A stretch of 64,000 nucleotides of DNA. It comes from JBCDJG01 sp038748065. Its GTDB lineage: Bacteria > Pseudomonadota > Gammaproteobacteria > Pseudomonadales > Halieaceae. This document shows positions 23,454 to 32,160 of the stretch, in pieces. The stretch covers positions 1 to 64,000 of the forward strand of contig JBCDJG010000004.1 of NCBI GenBank assembly GCA_038748065.1, read 5' to 3'. Both the position numbers and the translations under genes were made by a program. Below the pieces are notes generated by a model. It was not told the DNA's origin. It saw only the letters and a program-made list of their open reading frames with translations, and ran no database searches. The first letter of the stretch is position 1. Each line of letters opens with the position of its first letter.

Positions 23454-25271
23454 TTGATTGAGAAGCTCCGCAACATCGCCATCATTGCTCATGTTGACCA
23501 CGGCAAGACCACGCTGGTCGACTGTCTGCTGCAGCAGTCGGGCACTCTGGATCGGCGCAGCGAAGGCGCCGAGCGCATCATGGATTCCAATGATCAGGAG
23601 CGTGAGCGCGGTATTACCATCCTGGCAAAGAACACGGCGATCAAGTGGCAGGACTACCGGATCAACATCGTCGATACGCCCGGACACGCGGATTTCGGTG
23701 GCGAAGTGGAGCGCGTGCTGTCGATGGTGGATTCCGTGCTGCTGCTGGTCGATGCCGTCGACGGGCCCATGCCGCAAACGCGCTTCGTGACCTCCAAGGC
23801 CTTCGAGCGCGGCCTCAACCCTATTGTTGTGGTGAACAAGATCGATCGCCCTGGCGCGCGTCCGGACTGGGTCGTAGACCAGGTCTTCGATCTCTTCGAT
23901 CGCCTTGGCGCTAACGAAGAGCAGCTTGATTTTCCGGTTATCTTCACCTCCGCGATCGAGGGCATCGCCGGTGAAGACCACGAGGCCATGGGGGAAGACA
24001 TGTCCGCTCTTTTCCAGTCTATCGTCGACAAAGTCCCGGCGCCTGAGGTTGACGCGGAAGCGCCACTGCAGATGCAGATCAGCGCCCTCGACTACTCGAG
24101 CTATGTCGGGGTCATAGGCGTAGGGCGCATCACCCGTGGCCGGCTTGGGCCCAACACCCAGGTCGCGGTTGTTGATTACGAGGGAGGAACGCGCAACGGC
24201 AAGGTGCTGCAAGTGATGGGCTATCTCGGGCTCGAGCGGGTAGAGACTGATCGTGCAGAGGCCGGGGATATCGTCTGCGTGACCGGTATTGAGGGCCTGA
24301 ATATTTCGGACACGCTGTGCGACCCTGCTGCGGTTGAGGCCTTGCCGGTGCTGACCGTCGATGAACCGACCGTCAGCATGACCTTTCAGGTGAATGATTC
24401 ACCTTTTGCCGGCAAGGAAGGTAAGTTTGTCACTTCGCGCAATATCAAGGAGCGTCTCGAGCGCGAGCTCATTCACAACGTCGCCCTGCGTGTTGAGGCG
24501 GGAGACAGCCCTGACAAGTTCCGCGTATCGGGCCGCGGCGAGCTGCACCTGTCGGTACTGATAGAGTCTATGCGCCGAGAGGGGTTTGAGCTTGGTGTAT
24601 CGCGCCCTGAGGTCATCCAGCGGGAGATCGATGGTGAACTGCAGGAGCCCTTCGAGCAGTTACTGATCGATTGCGAAGACGAGCACCAAGGCTCGCTTAT
24701 GGAGGAACTGGGACTGCGCCGCGCGGAACTTGAAAACATGGTGCCCGACGGCAAGGGGCGCGTGCGACTGGAGTTCATTATTCCCGCGCGCGGACTTATT
24801 GGTTTTCGTTCGCAGTTCCTGACGATGACTTCAGGTAGCGGCATCATGACGCATGTGTTCGATCACTACGGCCCGCTGAAGCAGGCAGAGATTGTCCATC
24901 GCACGAACGGCGTACTGGTATCCATGGTGAAGGGCAAGACCCTGGCCTACGGGCTTTACAACCTCCAGGATCGCGGGCGGCTCTTCGTCGACCCGAATAT
25001 CGAGGTTTATGAAGGCCAGATTATCGGCCTGCACAGTCGGGGTAACGATCTCACGGTAAACCCGACCAAAGCTAAACAATTGACTAATATCCGCGCGGCT
25101 GGTTCAGATGAGGCGCTGACGCTGACGCCGCCGGTGCGCCACAGTCTCGAGCAGGCCCTCGAATTCATCGAGGACGATGAACTGGTTGAAGTCACGCCGG
25201 ACAGCATCCGTCTGCGCAAGAAACTGTTGCAGGAGCACGAACGTCGCCGAGCTAGCCGCGCTGCCTCGTGA
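23454..25271 (+). CDS. typA: Ribosome-associated GTPase TypA/BipA
   Basis: A 605-aa translational GTPase acting in ribosome assembly and stress or cold responses. G1 AHVDHGKTT, G2 in RERGITILAKNTA, G3 DTPGHADFGGEV, G4 NKIDRPGA; then the EF-G-like domains and the BipA-specific C-terminus. TTG 23454 is chosen because the family begins MIEKLRNIAIIAHVDHG and GAGG lies upstream; there is no in-frame ATG before the G1 motif. Its stop overlaps the dtd start by 4 bp (GTGA). Confidence 0.97.
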   Translation: MIEKLRNIAIIAHVDHGKTTLVDCLLQQSGTLDRRSEGAERIMDSNDQERERGITILAKNTAIKWQDYRINIVDTPGHADFGGEVERVLSMVDSVLLLVDAVDGPMPQTRFVTSKAFERGLNPIVVVNKIDRPGARPDWVVDQVFDLFDRLGANEEQLDFPVIFTSAIEGIAGEDHEAMGEDMSALFQSIVDKVPAPEVDAEAPLQMQISALDYSSYVGVIGVGRITRGRLGPNTQVAVVDYEGGTRNGKVLQVMGYLGLERVETDRAEAGDIVCVTGIEGLNISDTLCDPAAVEALPVLTVDEPTVSMTFQVNDSPFAGKEGKFVTSRNIKERLERELIHNVALRVEAGDSPDKFRVSGRGELHLSVLIESMRREGFELGVSRPEVIQREIDGELQEPFEQLLIDCEDEHQGSLMEELGLRRAELENMVPDGKGRVRLEFIIPARGLIGFRSQFLTMTSGSGIMTHVFDHYGPLKQAEIVHRTNGVLVSMVKGKTLAYGLYNLQDRGRLFVDPNIEVYEGQIIGLHSRGNDLTVNPTKAKQLTNIRAAGSDEALTLTPPVRHSLEQALEFIEDDELVEVTPDSIRLRKKLLQEHERRRASRAAS

Positions 25272-25711
25272 AGGCCCTGCTGCAGCGCGTCACCGAGGCC
25301 TCCGTCAGTGCCAACGGCCGCACGCTTGGCCGTATCGATGGCGGTCTACTGGTCTTACTTGGGCTTGATAAGGCCGATGATCAAGCAGTCGCCGATCGCC
25401 TGCTGAACAAGCTGCTGGCGTATCGCGTGTTCCCCGATGAGGAAGGCCGCATGAATTGCAGTATCACAGATACTGGCGGTGGCATTCTGCTGGTATCGCA
25501 ATTCACGCTGGCGGCCGATACGCGCAAGGGTCTGCGGCCAAGCTTCTCTTCGGCGCTGACGCCGGCGCTCGCCAAGCCACTGTTTGAATGGACCCTGGCC
25601 GAGTTATCCAGGCGGCACGCAGGGGCGGTAGCGACCGGCGAATTTGGCGCTGATATGCAGGTGGCGCTGGTCAATGATGGGCCGGTGACCTTTCTGCTCG
25701 AGGCTGGTTGA
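25268..25711 (+). CDS. dtd: D-aminoacyl-tRNA deacylase
   Basis: A 147-aa DTD that hydrolyses D-aminoacyl-tRNAs and glycyl-tRNA-Ala. The motifs SQFTLAADTRKG and VNDGPVTFLLE (active site) are present and the length is standard. GTG 25268 overlaps the typA stop, implying translational coupling. It begins MKALLQRVTEASVS as in the family. Confidence 0.96.
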   Translation: MKALLQRVTEASVSANGRTLGRIDGGLLVLLGLDKADDQAVADRLLNKLLAYRVFPDEEGRMNCSITDTGGGILLVSQFTLAADTRKGLRPSFSSALTPALAKPLFEWTLAELSRRHAGAVATGEFGADMQVALVNDGPVTFLLEAG

Positions 25712-25720
25712 CGCGGGGGC

Positions 25721-26179
25721 TCAGCTCGACTGAGCGCTCAGCAGCATCTCGATATGGGGAATGCCATCATCGAGATACTCATCCCCGGCGATCACGAAGC
25801 CGACGCTGCTGTAAAAATCGCTCAAGTGGGCCTGCGCGCCGATGCGTATATCGCTATCGGGCCAGTGGTTGCGGTTGTAGTCAACGCCCCGCTCCACCAG
25901 TTCGCGGCCCAGCTGCTTACCCCGTAAGGCCGGGCTGACCAGAATGCGCCCGATCGAGCTTTCTGGATAGCTTAGCCCCGGAGGCAGCAGGCGCTGGTAG
26001 GCGGCGAGATCGCCATTGTGGTATGCGCGCATATGGAATGATCCCTCGTCCAGCCCGTCAAGATCGCGGTAGATGCACTGCTGCTCGACAATGAAGATGT
26101 CCTGCCTCAGGCGCACAATCTCGAACAGTTCGCGCTTGCCCAACTGGCCGAAACTACTGGTTGTCCATACCATGCTCAT
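25721..26179 (-). CDS. ElaA-type GNAT N-acetyltransferase
   Basis: A 152-aa protein of the ElaA family: IVRLRQDIFIVEQQCIYRDL, DGLDEGSFHM, and the acetyl-CoA loop ILVSPALRGKQLGRELV. The substrate is unknown. The stop is 9 bp from that of dtd, so they are convergent. ATG 26179 is followed by a second ATG two codons on. Confidence 0.88.
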   Translation of the reverse strand: MSMVWTTSSFGQLGKRELFEIVRLRQDIFIVEQQCIYRDLDGLDEGSFHMRAYHNGDLAAYQRLLPPGLSYPESSIGRILVSPALRGKQLGRELVERGVDYNRNHWPDSDIRIGAQAHLSDFYSSVGFVIAGDEYLDDGIPHIEMLLSAQSS

Positions 26180-26405
26180 ATTCAGTGCCGCCCCCGCATT
26201 ATCTGACGTTGCCCAGCGCTACCCGCACCGCTCCGGCAGGGCCGGGCTGTGGCGCCGGGTACCGCGCGACAATTGTCAGCTTTTCCATTCTATCGCGCTG
26301 TCAGAGTTGCTACTATGGCCACAGGCCGGGCCAGTCGCCGGTATATAAAAAAACCAAACGGGACGCCGGGAGCCAGATTGCTTCCTTTCACGAAGGGATG
26401 TGCCG

Positions 26406-27218
26406 ATGTTAGCGGACGTCGAATTGACACCGGATTTTCAGCTTCTCAGTCAGCAGTACTCGCAGCTGGCGCGGTCGCTGTTGGCCACCGTCAACATTCC
26501 GCCGATTTCGGTTGAGGCGGAAGCGACCGTCTCCGGCAATTTCCGTGGTTTCGACGCTGGCAAGTTCTACGTCATCGAAAGCGGTTCCATCACGGTGCGC
26601 TACCGCGGCAAAGCCATCTATATTCTTGAGGAGGGTGATCTCCTGCTGCCGGATATTACTGGCGCCTCGGAAGGCGATAACAGCGCCTACTACGGCAGTG
26701 AGGCGGGTGCATCGCTTGGCAGCTACCCGGCCATAGAGTTTCTCTCCGAGGTCATGAAGAATCCGGCTGCCACAAAGCTCTGGACCCGTCTGTTGATCAC
26801 CTATTCCGGCATGATGCTGAGGCTCAACGCTGCGCGTATTCCAGAGGAGCTGCCTTCGACACCCGGTTTTGAAATCTACGAGCCCGGTGATGTGATCATT
26901 CACCAGGGGGATAGAGCCGACTATGTCTTTAACATGACCAGCGGGGTCGCAGAGGTCGTCGTTGACGGTGTCACCGTGGGCCGCATCGCGGAGAGCGAGA
27001 TCTTTGGTGCCATGGCAGCGCTGACGCACGCTGACCGCAGCGCAACGGTTGTCGCCAAGACTGAGTGTTCAGTGGTCAAGGTGCCCAAGGAACAGTTTAC
27101 CGACCTGATTAAGTCCAACCCCGCGACGATCCACAGCCTACTGGTTGACATGGCCAACTCCATCGTCAACCTGAATGAGCAATTGGTCGGCCTGCGTGGC
27201 ACAAGCCGTGAGCCCTAG
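26406..27218 (+). CDS. Cyclic-nucleotide-binding-fold protein
   Basis: A 270-aa soluble protein with two cNMP-binding-like beta barrels. The N-terminal one (about 30-110) is degenerate (KFYVIESGSITVRYRGKA); the C-terminal one (about 150-240) is better, with FEIYEPGDVIIHQGDRADYV and EIFGAMAALTHADRSATV. There is no helix-turn-helix or effector domain. ATG 26406 follows AAGGGA by seven bases; an upstream GTG would leave almost no spacing. It lies 60 bp before parC on the same strand. Whether it binds a nucleotide is unknown. Confidence 0.82.
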   Translation: MLADVELTPDFQLLSQQYSQLARSLLATVNIPPISVEAEATVSGNFRGFDAGKFYVIESGSITVRYRGKAIYILEEGDLLLPDITGASEGDNSAYYGSEAGASLGSYPAIEFLSEVMKNPAATKLWTRLLITYSGMMLRLNAARIPEELPSTPGFEIYEPGDVIIHQGDRADYVFNMTSGVAEVVVDGVTVGRIAESEIFGAMAALTHADRSATVVAKTECSVVKVPKEQFTDLIKSNPATIHSLLVDMANSIVNLNEQLVGLRGTSREP

Positions 27219-27278
27219 AACGCGGACCCCGACGCCAACATCTGATAAAGCCTTTTAACACCAGCTGCAAGCCAATAC

Positions 27279-29534
27279 ATGACAGACCTTTCCACGATCG
27301 ACAGCGACGGCATCGAGCAAGTTTCACTCAGGCAGTATACGGAGAAGGCCTACCTGGACTATTCCATGTATGTCATCCTCGATCGCGCCCTTCCGCACAT
27401 TGGCGACGGCCTGAAACCGGTGCAGCGGCGCATTGTCTACGCGATGAGCGAGCTGGGGCTGAAAGCTTCCGCCAAGTTCAAGAAGTCGGCACGCACCGTC
27501 GGTGACGTTATTGGTAAGTTCCATCCTCACGGCGACAGTGCAGCGTATGAGGCCATGGTGCTCATGGCCCAGAACTTCAGTTACCGCTACCCGCTGGTTG
27601 ATGGCCAGGGTAACTGGGGCTCGCCCGATGACCCGAAGTCGTTTGCGGCCATGCGCTACACCGAGTCGCGGCTGACACGCTACGCCGACGTGCTGCTTGC
27701 GGAACTGGGCCAGGGCACGGTGGACTGGATACCCAACTTCGATGGCACGCTCGACGAACCGGCGGTGCTGCCGGCTCGGGTTCCTAACGTCCTGCTTAAC
27801 GGGACAACCGGTATCGCGGTCGGTATGGCAACGGATGTGCCTCCGCACAACCTGAATGAAGTGGTCACCGCAGCGGTGCGCATGCTCGAATCGCCAAAGT
27901 CGTCGGTGGCCGAGCTCTGCGAGCACGTCAAGGCGCCCGACTTTCCGACCGAGGCTGAAATCATCACGCCCCGTGAGGAAATTCTAGCGATGTATGAAAG
28001 CGGCCGCGGCGCCCTGCGCATGCGTGCTGTGTGGGAGCGCGAGTCAGGCGATGTCGTGATAAATGCTCTGCCCTACCAGGTCTCCGGCGCCAAGGTGCTG
28101 GAGCAGATCGCACAGCAGATGCAGGCGCGCAAGCTGCCGATGGTGGCTGATCTGCGCGATGAGTCGGATCACGAGAACCCGACGCGACTGGTGATCGTGC
28201 CGCGCTCTAACCGTGTGGACCTCGATGGTCTGATGAGCCACCTCTTTGCAACGACGGATCTCGAGCGCAGCTACCGCGTTAATCTCAATCTGATTGGCAT
28301 CGACGGTCGACCTGCCGTGAAAGGCCTGGACGTTATTCTGAAGGAGTGGCTGAAGTACCGCACGGAGACCGTCCGGCGGCGTCTTGAATACAGGCTCGAT
28401 AAAGTCCTCAAACGCATTCATATCCTGGAGGGCTATCTCATCGCCTTCCTGAATATCGATGAGGTCATCCACATTATTCGTACTGAGGAGAAGCCCAAGC
28501 CTGCTTTGATGAAGCGCTTTGGTATTACCGACGTACAGGCCGAGGCCATCCTCGAGCTGAAGTTACGCAACCTCGCCAAGCTCGAGGAAATGAAGATTCG
28601 CGGCGAGCAGGACGAGCTTGCGGCGGAGCGTGATGCGCTTGAGAAAACGCTTGGCAGCGCCGCCAGGCTGAAAACCTTGATCAAGAAAGAACTGCTCGCA
28701 GTGGCTGAGGAATTTGGCGACGAGCGCCGGTCTCCGCTGGTGGAGCGAGAAGAGGCGCAGGCATTTTCTGAGCTGGAGCTGATGTCTGCCGACCCAATTA
28801 CGGTAGTTATCTCAGAAAAAGGCTGGATTCGCGCTGCGAAGGGCCATGATATCGATCCCGCTTCACTCAGCTATAAGTCAGGGGACGGCTTCAAGATGGC
28901 CGCGCGCGGGCGCAGTAACCAGCCCACGGTCATTCTCGACTCAACGGGCCGGTCCTACACCGTAGCCTCTCACAACCTGCCCTCCGCTCGCGGCCAGGGA
29001 GAGCCCGTCACCGGGCGCATCAATCCGCCGTCGGGCGCGACCTTCGAGGGCGTCATGATGGGTGCCGATGAGCAGCTCTTCCTGTTGGCGTCAGATGCCG
29101 GCTATGGCTTCGTTGCCAAATTGGGCGATCTGCAAAGTAAAAATCGCGCGGGCAAGGCGGCCCTCAGCCTGCCCAAGGGTGCTCGTGTCTTGCAGCCCGC
29201 CACCGTTGATGCAGTGGACGGAGCCTGGGTGGCGGCGGTCTCCAACGAGGGGCGCATGCTGGTATTTCCTCTCGCCGATCTGCCACAGATGGCCCGCGGT
29301 AAGGGCAATAAGATTATCGGTATCCCTGGCGCCCGGGTGCAGAGCCGCGAGGAGTTTGTGGTGGCTGTGCAGGTCTTGCGCGAGGATGATGCGCTGGTGG
29401 TACACGCGGGTAAGCGCCACCATCGCCTGAAGTTCTCCGAGTTGGAACATTACCGCGGCGAGCGGGGCAGGCGCGGTAACAAACTGCCCCGGGGATTTCA
29501 GAAGGTCGATCGCATGGAGATCGACGCTAAATGA
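27279..29534 (+). CDS. parC: DNA topoisomerase IV subunit A
   Basis: A 751-aa type IIA topoisomerase subunit that decatenates daughter chromosomes. The winged-helix domain has HPHGDSAAYEAMV, with Ser and Glu at the quinolone-relevant positions, and the catalytic Tyr in AAMRYTESRLTRYAD. The coiled-coil tower and a beta-pinwheel C-terminal domain shorter than that of GyrA follow. parE is not in the window. The start MTDLSTIDSDGIEQVSL is standard for this group. Confidence 0.97.
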   Translation: MTDLSTIDSDGIEQVSLRQYTEKAYLDYSMYVILDRALPHIGDGLKPVQRRIVYAMSELGLKASAKFKKSARTVGDVIGKFHPHGDSAAYEAMVLMAQNFSYRYPLVDGQGNWGSPDDPKSFAAMRYTESRLTRYADVLLAELGQGTVDWIPNFDGTLDEPAVLPARVPNVLLNGTTGIAVGMATDVPPHNLNEVVTAAVRMLESPKSSVAELCEHVKAPDFPTEAEIITPREEILAMYESGRGALRMRAVWERESGDVVINALPYQVSGAKVLEQIAQQMQARKLPMVADLRDESDHENPTRLVIVPRSNRVDLDGLMSHLFATTDLERSYRVNLNLIGIDGRPAVKGLDVILKEWLKYRTETVRRRLEYRLDKVLKRIHILEGYLIAFLNIDEVIHIIRTEEKPKPALMKRFGITDVQAEAILELKLRNLAKLEEMKIRGEQDELAAERDALEKTLGSAARLKTLIKKELLAVAEEFGDERRSPLVEREEAQAFSELELMSADPITVVISEKGWIRAAKGHDIDPASLSYKSGDGFKMAARGRSNQPTVILDSTGRSYTVASHNLPSARGQGEPVTGRINPPSGATFEGVMMGADEQLFLLASDAGYGFVAKLGDLQSKNRAGKAALSLPKGARVLQPATVDAVDGAWVAAVSNEGRMLVFPLADLPQMARGKGNKIIGIPGARVQSREEFVVAVQVLREDDALVVHAGKRHHRLKFSELEHYRGERGRRGNKLPRGFQKVDRMEIDAK

Positions 29535-29550
29535 TGGTCGCTGACAGGCC

Positions 29551-30840
29551 TTAGCCGGACAGCGGGTCTTCCAGGCGTTTACAAATCAGCCGTAGCTGCC
29601 GTTCCAGCAGGTCGTCATAGGGCCCCTCGAACGCGGTGAGCATACTGAAATTCTGCAACTCCGACGGCGCCAGATCCGCGCGCCCGGCGATATCGATGTC
29701 CTCGGCTGCCGCAGGCGAAATCAGCACCCGCGGTGGCTTGCGCACGCAGAGCGCCTGCAACTCGTCGATGGTGTGTTGCATGTAAAGGCCAGGGTAGATG
29801 TCTTTGTCATCACCTGCGCCCAGTTCGCTGAGGGCGATAGCACCGGCGACCAGCAGCGACAGCGAAAGCTGCTTCTCGAGTTCACGACAGCTGGACTGAA
29901 TCAGCCAGGCGCAAGATGCAGCGCGGAAGACCGCACTCCCCGACTTGTTACTGCCACTGAAAAAGACCACCAGTCCAAACTGGCGACTGACCTGGAGTTG
30001 CCCGCCGTAAAAGCCGGCGGCGGCATAAATGACCTGGTGCAAGCGGTGGGTATAGCGATGCAGGGAGTTGTGATCCAGAGTATCGACATAGTCAGCAAGA
30101 CTCGCCAGGTGCAGATACAAAACGGCCGTCGTGCTGTAGTTTTCGTCGCGCGGATCACCGCTGGAGCGGGTGCGCAGTAGATCCATGGGCAAGGCTTCGA
30201 TATGGCTGGCAAGCCGTGCCAGCTCATTCGCAGGGCCATTGCCGGCGTCGTCCAGGGCGATCTGGCGGGACAGGCCGCGCAGGCGGTGCCCGAGACGCTG
30301 ACCCAGCTGATGCGTGGCCAGGTAGATGAACAGGCTCAGCAACACAGCGAGCCCGGTCAGGCTGAGCAGGAAACGCAGCTGTGCCGCCCGCTCTCGGTCG
30401 CCGCCCAGCGTTATCACAACCTCGCCCGCGATATCCTGTTCGATGAGCACCGGGGCGCGATATTCGCGCCACTCCTTATCCCTGGGCCTTCCGGCTCGAC
30501 CCAGGGCTTTGCCCTCGACGTCGAAAATAGCCACCTCGTCGGCGGAAGAGGTTTCGACAAAACGCTGCAAAGAGGCGGAGAGGCTGAGCAGATCCCCGGT
30601 TTCCAGAGCGCTGCTGATGCGTCGCGCTATTTGTTGTGCCAATGCCGTCCCATACTCGGCCTGCTGTTGACCAAGCAGGTGTGCGGAAGACGTGCCGGCA
30701 AGCACAATGATGGCCAGTGAGATAGCCAGTGCGAGGCTTGCTGCCACCAGGGCCATTTGCTGTGCGAGGGAGCTGTTCTGGAGGCGCTGGAGCACGTGGT
30801 TCAGAGGGTCGCGGCGATCGGGAGCACCAGTATAAACCAC
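29551..30840 (-). CDS. Smp/YtjB-family membrane protein with extra C-terminal domain
   Basis: A 429-aa protein divergent from serB, the position of smp (ytjB) in gammaproteobacteria. The N-terminal half has one membrane helix at about 25-50, a periplasmic sensor-like region (about 55-165) and a second helix at about 170-190. The C-terminal about 200 residues (TAVLYLHLASLADYVDTLD, YAAAGFYGGQLQVSRQFGLV) resemble a degenerate class III nucleotidyl-cyclase fold lacking obvious metal-binding Asp pairs. E. coli Smp is about half as long. GTG 30840 is the longest start. Function is unknown. Confidence 0.7.
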   Translation of the reverse strand: MVYTGAPDRRDPLNHVLQRLQNSSLAQQMALVAASLALAISLAIIVLAGTSSAHLLGQQQAEYGTALAQQIARRISSALETGDLLSLSASLQRFVETSSADEVAIFDVEGKALGRAGRPRDKEWREYRAPVLIEQDIAGEVVITLGGDRERAAQLRFLLSLTGLAVLLSLFIYLATHQLGQRLGHRLRGLSRQIALDDAGNGPANELARLASHIEALPMDLLRTRSSGDPRDENYSTTAVLYLHLASLADYVDTLDHNSLHRYTHRLHQVIYAAAGFYGGQLQVSRQFGLVVFFSGSNKSGSAVFRAASCAWLIQSSCRELEKQLSLSLLVAGAIALSELGAGDDKDIYPGLYMQHTIDELQALCVRKPPRVLISPAAAEDIDIAGRADLAPSELQNFSMLTAFEGPYDDLLERQLRLICKRLEDPLSG

Positions 30841-30921
30841 TCCTTGCGTCGAGCGAGGCCCGCTTTCGAAGGCCTGCGCCAGGGGTTAAAATAACGCGGC
30901 CCTCGCCCCTGGAAGCCTGGC

Positions 30922-32136
30922 TTGAACAAAATTCTGCTGATAACCCTGTCCGGTCAGGATCAACCCGGTATTACTGCGGGAGCAACGGCCCTGCTGGCCG
31001 CGCAGGGCGTCAACGTATTAGATATTGGGCAGTCGGTAATTCACGCCAGCCTAACCATCGGCCTGTTGCTGGAGCTGCCCGATGCCCTGGAAGAAGCGGC
31101 TGTGCTCACTGGCCTTGAGACTTTCGCTGGCGAGCATGGGCTGCAGCTCCACGCCAGCGATGTTTCTGCCGACAGCTACGGCGCCTGGGTTGATGCACAG
31201 GGTCGTGCGCGTTATATCGTAACCCTGCTGGCGCGCAAGATCACCGCTGAACACCTGGCGCGTGTGAGCTCAGTCATTGCCCGATTCCAATTGAACATTG
31301 ACAGCATCTCGCGCCTCTCGGGCCGTATTCCGCTGGGCGATGTTCCGCCGCTGAGCAAGGCCTGTGTGGAGTTCTCCGTGCGCGGTCCGGTCCCTGACCC
31401 CTTGGCCTTTCGCAGTGAGCTGCTTGAGGTCAGCAGCGAGCTGGAGATGGATCTCGCCTTCCAGGAAGACAACCGCTACCGTCGCACCCGGCGCCTCGTC
31501 GTCTTCGACATGGATTCAACTCTCATCGAGGCGGAAGTCATCGACGAGCTGGCCACCGTTGCCGGGGTAGGCCAAGAGGTCAGCGCGATCACCGAGCGCG
31601 CCATGCGCGGCGAGCTGGACTTCAGCGAGAGCTTCAGGCGCCGTGTCGCGCTGCTGCGCGGTCTGCCTGAATCTGAGCTAGCAGCCATCGCTGCGGGACT
31701 CAAGGTGACCGAGGGCGCCGGGCACCTGATTAACACACTGCGGGCGCTGGGCTATAAAACGGCCATACTATCGGGCGGATTCACCTACTTTGCCGAGCGA
31801 CTCCGGCAGGAGCTGGGCATCGATTATGTGCATGCCAATGTACTGGACATCGAGGACGGCAAAGTCACTGGCGATGTGCGGGAACCCATCGTTGATGGCG
31901 AGCGCAAGGCGCAGCTGCTGCGCGAGCTGGCTGAAGAGCAGGGCATCAGCCTGGAGCAGGTCATCGCCGTCGGGGACGGTGCCAATGACCTGCCCATGCT
32001 AGGCATTGCCGGTCTCGGGGTGGCCTTTCGCGCCAAGCCCCTGGTTAAGCAGTCCGCCGAGCAGAGCATCTCGACGCTGGGACTGGATGCCATTCTCTAC
32101 CTGTTGGGGATTGGCGACAGACACCAGGGCTACTGA
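30922..32136 (+). CDS. serB: Phosphoserine phosphatase SerB
   Basis: A 404-aa HAD enzyme for the last step of serine synthesis. N-terminal ACT domains (about 1-165) are followed by the HAD core: motif I FDMDSTLIEAEV, Ser/Thr motif ILSGGFTYF, and VGDGANDLPML. TTG 30922 with GGAAG upstream gives the N-terminus MNKILLITLSGQDQPG expected for the family. A TAAAAT at 30887-30892 may be the -10 box. Divergent from the Smp-like gene. Confidence 0.96.
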   Translation: MNKILLITLSGQDQPGITAGATALLAAQGVNVLDIGQSVIHASLTIGLLLELPDALEEAAVLTGLETFAGEHGLQLHASDVSADSYGAWVDAQGRARYIVTLLARKITAEHLARVSSVIARFQLNIDSISRLSGRIPLGDVPPLSKACVEFSVRGPVPDPLAFRSELLEVSSELEMDLAFQEDNRYRRTRRLVVFDMDSTLIEAEVIDELATVAGVGQEVSAITERAMRGELDFSESFRRRVALLRGLPESELAAIAAGLKVTEGAGHLINTLRALGYKTAILSGGFTYFAERLRQELGIDYVHANVLDIEDGKVTGDVREPIVDGERKAQLLRELAEEQGISLEQVIAVGDGANDLPMLGIAGLGVAFRAKPLVKQSAEQSISTLGLDAILYLLGIGDRHQGY

Positions 32137-32160
32137 AGGGGTGTTAGACTGGCCTTGGGC

